From: Polyangium sp. y55x31
GTDB lineage: Bacteria > Myxococcota_A > Polyangia > Polyangiales > Polyangiaceae
Assembly (NCBI RefSeq): GCF_029946505.1
Contig: NZ_JARZHG010000006.1
Coordinates: forward strand, 124,001-188,000
Direction: 5' to 3'
DNA length: 64,000 bases
Program-made: the position numbers and the translations under genes
Part shown: positions 1 through 8,315 of the stretch, one piece after another
How positions within the stretch are numbered: position 1 is the stretch's first letter
How the letters are laid out: every line of letters begins with the position of its first letter
The notes under the pieces: model-generated
What the model was told of the DNA's origin: nothing
Database searches by the model: none
Seen by the model: only the letters and a program-made list of their open reading frames with translations

Positions 1-257
1 GCCTTCGACTTCGTCTGCTTGACCGGCGCTGGCTCGGCGACCGTGGGCGCTTCCGCCGCCGCGACCGGCGCTGCCTCGGCGACCACGTCCGGCTCCGTGA
101 CGGGCGCCGTCTCCGCCTGCTTCGGATGGAACCATGCCCATGCCGCGCGGCGGAGCCGCTCGGGCGAATCGCTGTCCGGCGGGGCCTCCTCGTGCGGCTG
201 CGGCGGCGGCACGAGCCGCAACTTCCCGCGCCGCTTCGATCCGCCCTCAGTCGCCAT
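1..257 (-). CDS. Probable ScpB, N-terminal fragment (runs off window edge)
   Basis: An open minus-strand frame starts with ATG at 257 and runs off the left edge. Its start lies inside the last codons of scpA (the ATG precedes the scpA TGA by a few bases), which indicates translational coupling. The 85 visible residues are low complexity: a basic start (MATEGGSKRRGK), a Pro-rich stretch, then Ala/Val/Glu/Pro-rich sequence. No winged-helix ScpB domain is visible in this part. The ScpB call rests on context only: scpB commonly follows scpA, and the two products join SMC in the condensin-like complex. It could be another protein with a disordered N-terminus. Confidence 0.5.
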   Translation of the reverse strand, partial: MATEGGSKRRGKLRLVPPPQPHEEAPPDSDSPERLRRAAWAWFHPKQAETAPVTEPDVVAEAAPVAAAEAPTVAEPAPVKQTKSK

Positions 258-1506
258 CCTTCACCTCGGGCTCTTCGTCTAGCGCGAGAGCGCCGTCGCG
301 GTCTTCCCCGGTCTCGTTGCGCTCCTCCGGAGCCTCGTTGCGCTCTTCCGGAGTCTCGTCGCGCTCTTCCGGAGCCTCGTTGCGCTCTTCCGGAGTCTCG
401 TCGCGCTCTTCCGGAGCCTCGTCGCGCTCTTCCGTAGCCTCGTCGCGCTCTTCCGGAGTCTCGTCGCGCTCTTCCGGAGTCTCGTCGCGCTCTTCCGGAG
501 TCTCGTTGCGCTCTTCCCGAGTCTCGTTGCGCTTTTTCCGAGCCTCGTCGCGCTCTTCCCGGAAGACGTCCTCCTCTTCCTCCTCGCTCGTCCCCGCCTG
601 TACCGACAGCTCCAGGTGGATCGTCGCGAGCGGATCCGACTGGTAGATCTTGAGCAGCTTCATCCTCGCCATCTCCAGGATCGCGAGGAACGTGATCACG
701 ATGTCGAATTTCGTGAGCGGCGCGCCTTTCCGCGCCGGATCGTCGAGCACGAGCTCTTCGAACGTCGCGCGCCGCCGCCCCGAGAGGCGCTCCGTGAGCT
801 GCACGATCCGGTCCGTGATCGTGATCCGATCGAAGTTGACCTGGTGCTCGACCTTCACGTTCGTGCGCTTGAGCAGCTTCTCCAGCGCGTCGAACAGCGA
901 GAACACGCCCACCGGCGCGAACGGCGCAGGCCCCTCCGGCACGGGCTCCGGGATGCCGCGCGGAAAGATGTCCCTGCCGAGCGTCCCGCGCTCCGCGATG
1001 TCCGCCGCCGCGGCCTTGTACTTCTGGTACTCGAGCAGCCGCCGAACGAGCTCCTCCCGCGGATCGATCTCCTCCTCCGGCAGCCCATCGCCGTCCTGAC
1101 CCGCAGGCACCACCGGCAAGAGCATCTTCGACTTGATGTGCGTCAACGTCGCCGCCATCACGAGGTACTCGCTCGCCAGATCGATCGACAAAGCCCGCAT
1201 CAACGACAGGTACTCGAGGTACTTCTGCGTGATGAAGCTCACGGGGATGTCGAGGATATCGAGCTCGTGCTGCTGGATGAGGTGCAGCAGGAGGTCGAGC
1301 GGGCCCTCGAACTGGGGCAGCTCGATGCGGTAGGCGTTGTCGTTGTCTTGCGTCTCGGCCGCCGCGGGCATCGCCTCGCGGATCGGCGTCGGGGCCTCGG
1401 GCTTCTGCGGCTTGCCGCGCGGCTCGCGTTTGGCGGGCGCGGGCGAAGGGGCGGCCTTCGCCTTCTCCTGGGTCTTCCCCGCCGCGCTCGCCCTCGCCTT
1501 GCTCAC
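247..1506 (-). CDS. scpA: Segregation and condensation protein A (kleisin) with a heptad-repeat tail
   Basis: ScpA is the kleisin subunit of the SMC-ScpAB complex that organises and segregates the chromosome. The N-terminal kleisin signature is clear (IELPQFEGPLDLLLHLIQQH, then an ILDIPVSFITQKYLEYL-type helix and LVMAATLTHIKSKMLLP). The C-terminal winged-helix part ends near LLKIYQSDPLATIHLEL. About 100 extra residues follow, made of charged 7-residue repeats of EERDETP/EERNEAP type, encoded by the 21-bp repeat at 311-562. The start is uncertain. GTG 1506 gives 419 residues with an Ala/Pro/Lys-rich leader whose third codon positions are almost all G/C. ATG 1371 would give 374 residues. The gene diverges from the kinase gene at 1573. 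Confidence 0.85.
   Translation of the reverse strand: MSKARASAAGKTQEKAKAAPSPAPAKREPRGKPQKPEAPTPIREAMPAAAETQDNDNAYRIELPQFEGPLDLLLHLIQQHELDILDIPVSFITQKYLEYLSLMRALSIDLASEYLVMAATLTHIKSKMLLPVVPAGQDGDGLPEEEIDPREELVRRLLEYQKYKAAAADIAERGTLGRDIFPRGIPEPVPEGPAPFAPVGVFSLFDALEKLLKRTNVKVEHQVNFDRITITDRIVQLTERLSGRRRATFEELVLDDPARKGAPLTKFDIVITFLAILEMARMKLLKIYQSDPLATIHLELSVQAGTSEEEEEDVFREERDEARKKRNETREERNETPEERDETPEERDETPEERDEATEERDEAPEERDETPEERNEAPEERDETPEERNEAPEERNETGEDRDGALALDEEPEVKDGD
311..562. repeat. Twelve tandem 21-bp repeats inside scpA
   Basis: There are twelve head-to-tail 21-bp units with few substitutions, of the plus-strand form GYCTCGTYGCGCTCTTCCGGA. Because 21 is a multiple of 3 the scpA frame stays open. 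On the minus strand the units encode a charged heptad (E-E-R-D/N-E-T/A-P) in the ScpA tail. The units at 500-562 are the most diverged. Copy number could vary between strains, as in other coding minisatellites. Confidence 0.9.
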
Positions 1507-1572
1507 CTGGGCCCGGACGGTAATCCGGAGGCCGCGTGGGATCCACGCGTTCCTGCTACACTCGTCCCGCCG

Positions 1573-3756
1573 ATGACCCCGTCCCCCACGAAGAGTTGCC
1601 CGTCGTGCGGCGAGCGCTACGACGCGGATGTCCTCTTCTGCCCGCAGGACGGCACGCCCCTCGTGAACGTGAAGGGGCCCTCGCTCTCGAGCCCCGAGGT
1701 CGACCCGTACGCGGGCCTCGAGCTCAGCGGGCAAATCCGCATCAAGCACCTCATCGGCATCGGCTCGATGGGCCGCGTCTACCGCGCCTTCCAGGCCGGC
1801 ATCGATCGCGACGTCGCCGTGAAGATCCTCCACCGCGAGCTCAGCGGCAACGCCGAGCTCGTCGGACGCTTCCACCGGGAAGCCAAGATCGCGAGCCGGC
1901 TCGCGCACCCCGGCGTGGTCTCGGTCCTCATGACCGGCACGATCCCGCAACGCGGCGATCCCCGCACGGGCGGCGAGATGTACCTCGTGATGGAGTACCT
2001 CGACGGCATGTCGCTGCTCTCCGCGCTCGCCGCGGCGGGCACGGGCGGCGAGCCCTCGGCGCTCCCTTTGCCGCGCGCGATGCACATCGCGCTGCAGATC
2101 TGCGACGCGGTCGGCGAGGCGCACGCGCAGGGCATCGTGCATCGTGATCTCAAGCCCGAGAACGTGATGCTCGTGCGCCGCGGCGACGATCCGGACTTCG
2201 TGAAGGTGCTCGACTTCGGCATCGCGCGGCTCGACTGGGCCGATCGCGGCGGCTCGATGGCCACGCAGGCGGGCCTGATCTTCGGCACGGCGAAGTACAT
2301 CTCGCCCGAGGGCGCCGAGGGCAAACCCGTGAGCCCCGCGGCCGACGTCTACTCGATCGCGACGATCCTCTACCAGTGTCTCGCCGGCCGAACGCCCTTC
2401 GAAGGCGAGTCGCCGGTGCAGCTCCTCATCCAGCACACGCACGATCCGCCGCCCGATCTTCTGCGCATCCCACGCGCGAGCTACGTCCCCGCGCCGCTCG
2501 CCGCGGTGATCATGCAAAACCTCTCGAAGAAGCCGGAGGCGCGCGCCGCAGACGCGCGCACGCTCGGCAAGGATCTCTACGCGGCGGCGCGACAGAGCGG
2601 ACTCGATCCGGACGAGCTCGCTCGATCGAGCCTGCTCTTCGCGCGGCAAGGCGCGGTGAAGCTGCCCTCGAAGGAGCGCACGAAATCGCTGGAGCTCTCC
2701 ACGGATCTCGCCGCGAAGATCGGCGGCGTCCCCGCGCGAGCCGACGCGACCCCGCTGCCAAACTCCTCGCGGATCCTCGACGACCCGGAAAGCTCGCCAT
2801 CACCGCTCGTCCCGCCCGCGCCCACGTCGTCCGCGGGCCGCATGGTGTCGTCTTCGGCGATCCTCGACGACGAAGACGACACCACCGCCGCGCCCCCTTC
2901 GACCCGGAGCGATACACGCGTCGACGAAGACGACACGAGCGAGCCCGAGGAACCCGACGCACACGCCTCGCCTGCAGCCCCGTTCGCGCGCGAGTCGACG
3001 ATGCAAGGCACGGAGACGCCGCTCTCCTTGCCTCCGCCGGCCGACACGAAGCGCCGCGCGCGCCTCACGCGTATCGTCGCGATCGTCCTCTGCCTCGCCG
3101 CCGCGCCGCTCGTGATCGTCATGGGTGGACGGCGCCTCGGCCTCGTCGGCGCGGCCTCGGCCGACTCGCTCGAAGGTCGCCTCGATGCCGCACGCGAAGC
3201 CATGAAGCGGCAGGCGTGGGACGCGCCGCCCGGCGACAACGTCAAAGAGATCCTCGAAGCCGCGAACACCCGCTGGCCCGGCGAAGCACGCGTGAAAGAG
3301 CTGCGCCGCGAGGCCGCCGAGCGCCTCGTCACGAGCGCGCTCGGGCGCAAGTACGCGGGTGATCCCGCGGAGGCTCTGCACCTCGCCCGCATCGCCGTCT
3401 CGCTGAACCCCTCGCTCACGACCGCGCAACACCTCGTCGCCGAGCTCGAATCGAAGGCGCCGACGGAGCTCGCGCCCGCGACCAGCAACACGCCCCGCGC
3501 CGTCCCCACGGATCACCGCCCGAACGGCCGCTTCCCGATGCCGCGCCCCACGGGCAAGGACGGCAAACCGCTCCCGAGCGCCTCGGCCGCGGCGCCGCCC
3601 GGACCCACGGCAACGCCCGCGGTCACGCCTTCCGGGGGGACGTCCACGACGAAGGGCCCCGCGGGCGCGCCGACGGGCCCCGAGCTTCCGCCCACGCCGC
3701 CGCCCTTGCCGACGACCGATCCGCCGCCCACACCCACCGGTGGACCATGGCTCTGA
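1573..3756 (+). CDS. Membrane-anchored Ser/Thr protein kinase with N-terminal zinc ribbon
   Basis: A Hanks-type Ser/Thr kinase of 727 residues. A zinc-ribbon-like motif (Cys9, Cys12, Cys23, then PQDG) precedes the kinase domain, as in many myxobacterial kinases. The kinase domain spans about 55-340, with glycine loop GIGSMGRVY (62-70), VAVK with Lys84, HRDLKPEN (Asp192) and DFG (Asp214), so it should be active. A long Ser/Asp/Pro-rich linker leads to one membrane span at about 500-520. The C-terminal region outside the membrane contains a helical, TPR-like stretch (EALHLARIAVSLNP) and a Pro-rich end. The ATG at 1573 diverges from scpA. The stop overlaps the start of the next gene by 10 bases, so the two are probably co-transcribed. 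The target is unknown. Confidence 0.93.
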   Translation: MTPSPTKSCPSCGERYDADVLFCPQDGTPLVNVKGPSLSSPEVDPYAGLELSGQIRIKHLIGIGSMGRVYRAFQAGIDRDVAVKILHRELSGNAELVGRFHREAKIASRLAHPGVVSVLMTGTIPQRGDPRTGGEMYLVMEYLDGMSLLSALAAAGTGGEPSALPLPRAMHIALQICDAVGEAHAQGIVHRDLKPENVMLVRRGDDPDFVKVLDFGIARLDWADRGGSMATQAGLIFGTAKYISPEGAEGKPVSPAADVYSIATILYQCLAGRTPFEGESPVQLLIQHTHDPPPDLLRIPRASYVPAPLAAVIMQNLSKKPEARAADARTLGKDLYAAARQSGLDPDELARSSLLFARQGAVKLPSKERTKSLELSTDLAAKIGGVPARADATPLPNSSRILDDPESSPSPLVPPAPTSSAGRMVSSSAILDDEDDTTAAPPSTRSDTRVDEDDTSEPEEPDAHASPAAPFARESTMQGTETPLSLPPPADTKRRARLTRIVAIVLCLAAAPLVIVMGGRRLGLVGAASADSLEGRLDAAREAMKRQAWDAPPGDNVKEILEAANTRWPGEARVKELRREAAERLVTSALGRKYAGDPAEALHLARIAVSLNPSLTTAQHLVAELESKAPTELAPATSNTPRAVPTDHRPNGRFPMPRPTGKDGKPLPSASAAAPPGPTATPAVTPSGGTSTTKGPAGAPTGPELPPTPPPLPTTDPPPTPTGGPWL

Positions 3757-4511
3757 CGCGCGCGACTCGCCGCCTGCTCGTCGCCCTCGCGACCACGTCC
3801 GGGGCGCTCGTCGCGCTCACCGCATGCCCTTCGAGCGCGCACGCGCAGAGCCAGGAATCGGCCGCCGCGCGCCGCGCCTCCGCGGCCCTGGAGCAGGACT
3901 ACACGCACACGCTCGTCTCGGTGAACGCGGGGCTGCTCAGCCTGCCCGCGGCGAACGTCTGCCCGCGCTCGCGCACGAGCTGCGAGAAGGGCGAGACGAG
4001 CGTCTCGCTCGGCGTCTACAACCAGTATCGCATCGGCCGCTTCGGCCTCGGCGCGAGCATCTCCTGGGCGCGGTCGCTCCTCAGCGGCACGGCGCCTGGC
4101 GCGGCCGAGCTCAGTCGCGAGCACGATCGCAGCTACTTCCTCGTCGAGGGGCAGCTCCGCTACTACGGCATCCAGAGCGACAAGTGGGTCTGGTGGGGCG
4201 GCGCGACGCTCGGCGCGGTGATCATCCGCGACGCCTGGACCGTGGCTACGGATCGCGAGCCCGCGGCGGACACGGCCTTCGTCGGCCCGCGCGCCGCGAC
4301 GCTCTCGACGGAAGGACTCGCGGCGGGCCTGGCGATCGGAGGCGAGTGGACGGTGGCGCCGAACTGGTCGCTCGGCACGACGCTGCGGTACGCGAGCTGG
4401 TTTCTGCCGACCGAGCCCCTGCAAGCGCCCACGGGCGACAGCGCGTCGCTTTCGGGCCGCGTCGACATGCTGGAGTTCGGCTTGCTCGTGGCGTACCGCA
4501 TCGCGCTGTGA
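3747..4511 (+). CDS. Secreted/outer-membrane protein of unknown function
   Basis: 254 residues. The N-terminus is basic, then hydrophobic, and ends in ALTACPSSAHAQ. This fits a signal-peptidase I site (AHA before Q) or a lipobox (LTAC, Cys27), and I cannot decide between them. The mature part has short alternating hydrophobic strands with Gly and aromatic residues, e.g. RFGLGASISWARSLL and LRYYGIQSDKWVWWGG, as in an outer-membrane beta-barrel. It ends VAYRIAL. The start lies inside the end of the kinase gene, so the pair is probably translationally coupled. No family recognised. Confidence 0.8.
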   Translation: MALTRATRRLLVALATTSGALVALTACPSSAHAQSQESAAARRASAALEQDYTHTLVSVNAGLLSLPAANVCPRSRTSCEKGETSVSLGVYNQYRIGRFGLGASISWARSLLSGTAPGAAELSREHDRSYFLVEGQLRYYGIQSDKWVWWGGATLGAVIIRDAWTVATDREPAADTAFVGPRAATLSTEGLAAGLAIGGEWTVAPNWSLGTTLRYASWFLPTEPLQAPTGDSASLSGRVDMLEFGLLVAYRIAL

Positions 4512-4521
4512 AGCGACGGCC

Positions 4522-5190
4522 TCAAGTACGGTGTGCAGGCCCGAGGCGCTTCTCGAGCCAGTAGACGAGCGCGCCGACGAACGGCGTGAGCTGCCCCTTC
4601 GCGTCCGGCTGCGTGCACCGCGTGAGCTCGGCTCGAAGGAACGAGGGGGAGAACGCGCCGCTCTTCTTGCGGTGAAGAGCGTCGATCAGGGCCTCTACCG
4701 CTTCCTTCCGGTTGCGTCGCAGCGTGGGATGGTTGAGGTTCAGCGCGCCCTTGTCCTTGCCCGTCTCGCCGATGTCCCGCTGAAGCGCCGGGTCGCTCGA
4801 ACGGATCTCCCCGGACGCCGCGTAGCGGAGTGACGCGATGTGTTTGGCCTCGAATGGGCTCAGCGTGATGTCACGATCGCCTTTGCGAACGTCGCAGTGC
4901 TGCTCGTCGGGGCTTCGGCCCTCGCTCCCGTGGCAAGCGGCCAGGAGGTTGTTCCAGGAGAGCTGGAGCTCGGGATGGTTCGACTGCGATCGAAGGTGCT
5001 CGATGCGCACGTCGAAGCCTGTGATGCGCTGCATGCAGTAGCAGCAGAGCGCCCCCTGATCGCGCACGAGAGCGCTGCGGAGCTCCACCTTCGTCTCGCT
5101 CGGCAGTCCTTCGTAGCTCGCGTGCGGGAGGAGGCGGTACGCGAGCAGCTCCTTGGGCTCGTTACCCTTGCGAACGAGCCTCATCCCCAT
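4522..5190 (-). CDS. ptuB: PtuB-like HNH endonuclease (TIGR02646 type) of a Septu-like defence system
   Basis: 222 residues. It shows the zinc-finger/HNH layout of the HNH proteins paired with PtuA-type ATPases: a cysteine cluster CCYCMQR (Cys49/50/52), IEHLRSQS (Glu64-His65), WNNLLAACHG (Asn80/81, Cys86, His87) and EQHCDVRKGD (His98, Cys99). In Septu and retron-Ec78 systems this nuclease is the effector, held with the ATPase and released on phage infection (known for the family). ATG 5190 is chosen. TTG 5196 and ATG 5184 are alternatives, and all overlap the end of the ATPase gene, implying translational coupling. No retron reverse transcriptase lies next to it. It is convergent with the upstream plus-strand gene, with a 10-base gap. 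Confidence 0.85.
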   Translation of the reverse strand: MGMRLVRKGNEPKELLAYRLLPHASYEGLPSETKVELRSALVRDQGALCCYCMQRITGFDVRIEHLRSQSNHPELQLSWNNLLAACHGSEGRSPDEQHCDVRKGDRDITLSPFEAKHIASLRYAASGEIRSSDPALQRDIGETGKDKGALNLNHPTLRRNRKEAVEALIDALHRKKSGAFSPSFLRAELTRCTQPDAKGQLTPFVGALVYWLEKRLGPAHRT

Positions 5191-6391
5191 CCCCAAGGAA
5201 GTGCAGCAGCGTGCGCAGACGGACCACTTCGCTGTCCTGCTCGGTCACCCGCAGCGCCACCGCGTCGAGCTTCTCGCGGGCCAGCGTGTACTGGTCCTCG
5301 TCGATCAACCTGGAGATCTCGTCGAGCTCGTCCTTGACCGCCAGAGGCCGCTCGGGCGTGCTCATGACCTCTTCGAGGATCGCGTTGCTGTCCCGCCCCT
5401 CGGTGGGCGCGCCGGGTCGCACGAACTGGAAGTTCTCGACGAGGAAGACGGCGTCGCTCGGGACCTCGCTGAGGACCTGGGGAGAGTGGGTCGTGACGAT
5501 GAACTGCGAGCCGGGGAAGATCCGCCTCCACGCGGGGAGCACCCGCCGCTGCCAGGCGGGGTGGAGGTGCAGTTCGACCTCGTCGACGAGGACGATGGCC
5601 TCTCGTTGCAAAGGCTCCGGTGCGTCGGCGTGGACCATCGCGAGGCGCCTGGCGATGTCGGCGGTGATCGCGAGGACCTGCTTTTCCCCGTCGGAGAGCT
5701 GATCCACGGAGAGCGCCTGCGAGCCCTTCGTCACCTCGAGGCGCAGCGGATCGTGCTGGATGCGCAGGTTCGAGAACCCTGGGAGGAGCCCCTCGACGGC
5801 GGCGCGGACGGCGGAGAGTTGTGGGTCGGTGACCGAGAGATCCTTCTCCTGCACCTTGCGCCGATTCTCGGCGTCCTCGCGCTCCTTGAACCAGCGGAAG
5901 AAGGGGCGGAAGCCGACGTGCCCCACGTCGAGCGCGTCGGAGAGGACCCAATCGTGCGTGAGCGGCTTTTCGGGCTCGATCGGCTGAAAGGTGCCTCGGG
6001 ACGGCGCAACGGAGCGGTCGGCCAGGTAGGCAATGGGCAAGAAGGAAAGGTCCCCGAGGTCGTAAGATCGGCGTGAGGAGACTTCAGTCCCCTGTCCCCG
6101 CCTGTATCGAACACTCAAAGGGAACTCTTGATCATCGCCCGAGAACTCCATGGTGATCGTCAAGCGCTCCGCACCCAGCGCGATGTCACCGTCGGACGGC
6201 GAGAAGGCCCGACCGCCCGCCTGGAGGAAGGTCCAGTGCAGGAGCTCGCTGAACCCGAAGAGCAGCGCCATCAGCACCGAGCTCTTCCCCGATCCGTTCG
6301 CGCCGAAGAGGACCGTGAGAGGTCGATCGAGGTCGAGCGTTGCGTCCCCAAACCCCCGAAAATTCTGGAGCCGCAGCGTCTTGAGGCGCAT
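5162..6391 (-). CDS. ptuA: PtuA-like AAA/ABC-type ATPase of a Septu-like defence system
   Basis: 409 residues, of the SMC/OLD-like class with an ABC-type ATPase head split by an insert. The N-terminus (RLQNFRGF) is followed by Walker A GANGSGKS (30-37, Lys36), signature LSDGEKQ (232-238), Walker B IVLVDE (266-271) and a TTHS switch (300-303). The segment GRDSNAILEEVMSTPERP near the C-terminus resembles ATPases paired with TIGR02646 HNH proteins, which is the basis for the PtuA call. The central insert (about 150-200) is short and charged. The gene is first in a two-gene minus-strand unit and diverges from the hydratase at 6534. By family knowledge it senses infection and controls the partner nuclease. 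The exact Septu subtype cannot be fixed from sequence reading alone. Confidence 0.85.
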   Translation of the reverse strand: MRLKTLRLQNFRGFGDATLDLDRPLTVLFGANGSGKSSVLMALLFGFSELLHWTFLQAGGRAFSPSDGDIALGAERLTITMEFSGDDQEFPLSVRYRRGQGTEVSSRRSYDLGDLSFLPIAYLADRSVAPSRGTFQPIEPEKPLTHDWVLSDALDVGHVGFRPFFRWFKEREDAENRRKVQEKDLSVTDPQLSAVRAAVEGLLPGFSNLRIQHDPLRLEVTKGSQALSVDQLSDGEKQVLAITADIARRLAMVHADAPEPLQREAIVLVDEVELHLHPAWQRRVLPAWRRIFPGSQFIVTTHSPQVLSEVPSDAVFLVENFQFVRPGAPTEGRDSNAILEEVMSTPERPLAVKDELDEISRLIDEDQYTLAREKLDAVALRVTEQDSEVVRLRTLLHFLGDGDEARSQG

Positions 6392-6533
6392 GGATGAGCG
6401 AACCTAGCGTCCGACCTTTCAGCCTGTCAACGCGCGCTCCCCGTATGCAGCCCACCCCAGGACCATCAGGAACAATTGACGCGTCCACGCGAGATCGGTA
6501 CGTGTCCCGGTCTCGATCCTTACGGAAGGCGCA

Positions 6534-7385
6534 ATGGCCCTCGATCTCTCGAGTCTGGGCTTCACCACGGAGCCGAGTTCGTTCACCTACGACTGGAAGA
6601 CGCTCGCGCTCTACGCGCTCGGCATCGGCGCGAAGCGCGACGAGCTCGCCTACCTCTACGAAGGCACCGAAGGCGGGCTGAAGGTTTATCCGACGTTCGC
6701 CGTGATCCCCGCGACCGAGCCGGTGTTCAAGTCGCTCGCGCGCACGGGTGGCAACTTCGCCATGGTCGTCCACGGCGGCCAGAAGATCCGCGCCCTCGCG
6801 CCGATCCCACCCTCCGGCACGCTGCTCACGACCGCCACGATCCGCGGCATCTACGACATGAAGAAGCTCGCGCAGGTCGTCATCGACACGACGACCACGC
6901 TCGAAGGCGGCGAGCGCGTCTACGAGACGACCTGGTCGATCCTCTACCGCGGCGAAGGCGGCTTCAGCGGCCCGCGTCCGCCCGGCGATCCGGACGAACC
7001 TTCGATCCCCAAGGATCGCGAGCCGACGTTCACCCACGAAGAAACGACGTCCCCGGAGCAAGCCCTGCTCTACCGCCTGTGCGGCGACTACAACCCGCTG
7101 CACGCCGACCCTGCGTTCGCCGCGTCCGTGGGCTTCCCGCAGGGCCCGATCCTGCACGGCCTCGCGACGTACGGGTTCGCGGCGCGTGCCGTGGTGAAGG
7201 GCCTCCTCGGGGGAGATGCCTCGCGCTTGCGGCTTTTGTCCGCACAATTCCGCAAGCCGGTCTGGCCCGGGGACACGATCGTCACGCAGGGATACTTGCT
7301 CGAAGGTGGAAAGGTGGCGCTCCAGGCGAGCGTGAAGGGAAGACCGGAAGCAGTCCTCACGGGCGGATACGCGGAGATCGCCTGA
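6534..7385 (+). CDS. MaoC-type (R)-specific enoyl-CoA hydratase 2
   Basis: 283 residues with two hot-dog halves, the size of single-chain hydratase-2 enzymes that hydrate trans-2-enoyl-CoA to (3R)-hydroxyacyl-CoA. The N-terminal half (about 1-150) has no active site. The C-terminal half carries the hydratase-2 signature YRLCGDYNPLHADP with the catalytic dyad Asp185/His190 and Asn187, then GFPQGPILHGLATYG. The likely role is beta-oxidation of fatty or branched acyl-CoAs. It sits alone between the divergent ptuA and the parvulin gene 104 bases downstream. The start ATG follows an AG-rich stretch (GGAAGGCGCA). Confidence 0.92.
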   Translation: MALDLSSLGFTTEPSSFTYDWKTLALYALGIGAKRDELAYLYEGTEGGLKVYPTFAVIPATEPVFKSLARTGGNFAMVVHGGQKIRALAPIPPSGTLLTTATIRGIYDMKKLAQVVIDTTTTLEGGERVYETTWSILYRGEGGFSGPRPPGDPDEPSIPKDREPTFTHEETTSPEQALLYRLCGDYNPLHADPAFAASVGFPQGPILHGLATYGFAARAVVKGLLGGDASRLRLLSAQFRKPVWPGDTIVTQGYLLEGGKVALQASVKGRPEAVLTGGYAEIA

Positions 7386-7489
7386 CGAGCCGCCGAGGCG
7401 CGTGCTAACTCGACCGGACCGATCACAGGGTCATCGCCGCCCGCGCGGCAAGAACGGTGGGGCAAAGCCCTCTCTCTGAAGAAGTCATC

Positions 7490-8263
7490 ATGAGCAAAGA
7501 GACCAAGAAGCAGCCCAAGGCCGAACAGGATCCCGAGCTCGACAAGGAGCAGGATCAGGACGAGGAAGAGGAAGAGGACGAGGAGGAAGAGGGCGCGGAA
7601 GGCGAGTCCGAAGACGAGGACGAGGAAGAGGACGAAGAGGAAGACGAAGAAGAGGACGAAGAGGAAGACGAGCACGCGCAGCACCAGGGCCACGACGCCG
7701 CCGCACACGGCGACGACGAGGATCCCTACTGGTGGACGCCGCACGTCGTCCTGGCCGTGCTCGTGCTCGTCGGCATCCTCGGCTTCTTCGGCATGTTCAA
7801 CAAGCCGCTCGGCTTCCTCGCCGCGAAGCCCCAGGGCGGCGGCGCGCACACGGAGACGGCCGCGACGCAGCCTGCCACCCCGGCGACGCCCGCGACGCCG
7901 CCTCGCCCCACGGCGCCTGCGCAGCAGCAGCCGCCGCGCGAGATGTTCGGCGCGAAGCACTTCCTCGTGATGTACAAGGGCAGCATGCGCGCGCCCGCGA
8001 ACATCACGCGCACGAAGGAAGAGGCGAAGACGCGCGCCGAGGAGGGCCTGAAGAAGGTCAAGGACGGCGCGAAGTTCGAGACGATCGTCGGGGAGTACAG
8101 CGACGAGCCGAACGCCGGCGCCCGCGGCGGCGACCTCGGCCTCTTCCCGAAGGGCGCGATGGTCGCTCCCTTCCAGGAGGCGGTCGAGAAGCTGAAGGTC
8201 AACGAGGTCAGCGGCCTCGTCGAGACGCCCTTCGGCTACCACGTCATTTTGAGGACGAAGTAA
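7490..8263 (+). CDS. Membrane-anchored parvulin-type peptidyl-prolyl isomerase with acidic cytoplasmic tail
   Basis: 257 residues in three parts. Residues about 10-65 are almost entirely Glu/Asp. One membrane span follows at about 81-103 (WWTPHVVLAVLVLVGILGFF). A Pro/Ala/Thr linker leads to a complete PpiC/parvulin domain at about 152-257 (FLVMYKG, YSDEPNAGARGGDLG, GAMVAPFQEAV, ETPFGYHVILRTK). The predicted topology is N-in with the isomerase in the periplasm, as for PrsA/PpiD-like folding helpers. ATG 7490 was chosen over an upstream in-frame GTG (7457) because it begins the polar MSKETKK sequence. A hairpin terminator follows at 8280. Confidence 0.9.
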   Translation: MSKETKKQPKAEQDPELDKEQDQDEEEEEDEEEEGAEGESEDEDEEEDEEEDEEEDEEEDEHAQHQGHDAAAHGDDEDPYWWTPHVVLAVLVLVGILGFFGMFNKPLGFLAAKPQGGGAHTETAATQPATPATPATPPRPTAPAQQQPPREMFGAKHFLVMYKGSMRAPANITRTKEEAKTRAEEGLKKVKDGAKFETIVGEYSDEPNAGARGGDLGLFPKGAMVAPFQEAVEKLKVNEVSGLVETPFGYHVILRTK

Positions 8264-8279
8264 TTCGTCGACGGGGATG

Positions 8280-8306
8280 GGGGACGCGGGCAGACGCCGC
8301 GTCCCC
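8280..8306. terminator. Bidirectional hairpin terminator
   Basis: A perfect 10-bp stem (GGGGACGCGG paired with CCGCGTCCCC, 8280-8289 with 8297-8306) encloses a 7-base loop. It lies in the 52-base gap between two convergent genes, so it can serve both. No clear T-run follows. Confidence 0.65.
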
Positions 8307-8315
8307 TCGCCTCCC

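Noticed and set aside
311-562. CRISPR array
   Set aside because: The units are contiguous 21-bp coding repeats with no spacers.
247-2649. 800-residue extension of scpA into the kinase gene
   Set aside because: Upstream of 1506 the frame is antisense to the kinase domain and the residues become Arg/Asp-rich without kleisin features.
4522-6391. Retron Ec78-type system
   Set aside because: PtuA and PtuB homologues are present, but no reverse transcriptase or msr-msd-like RNA gene lies within reach on either side.
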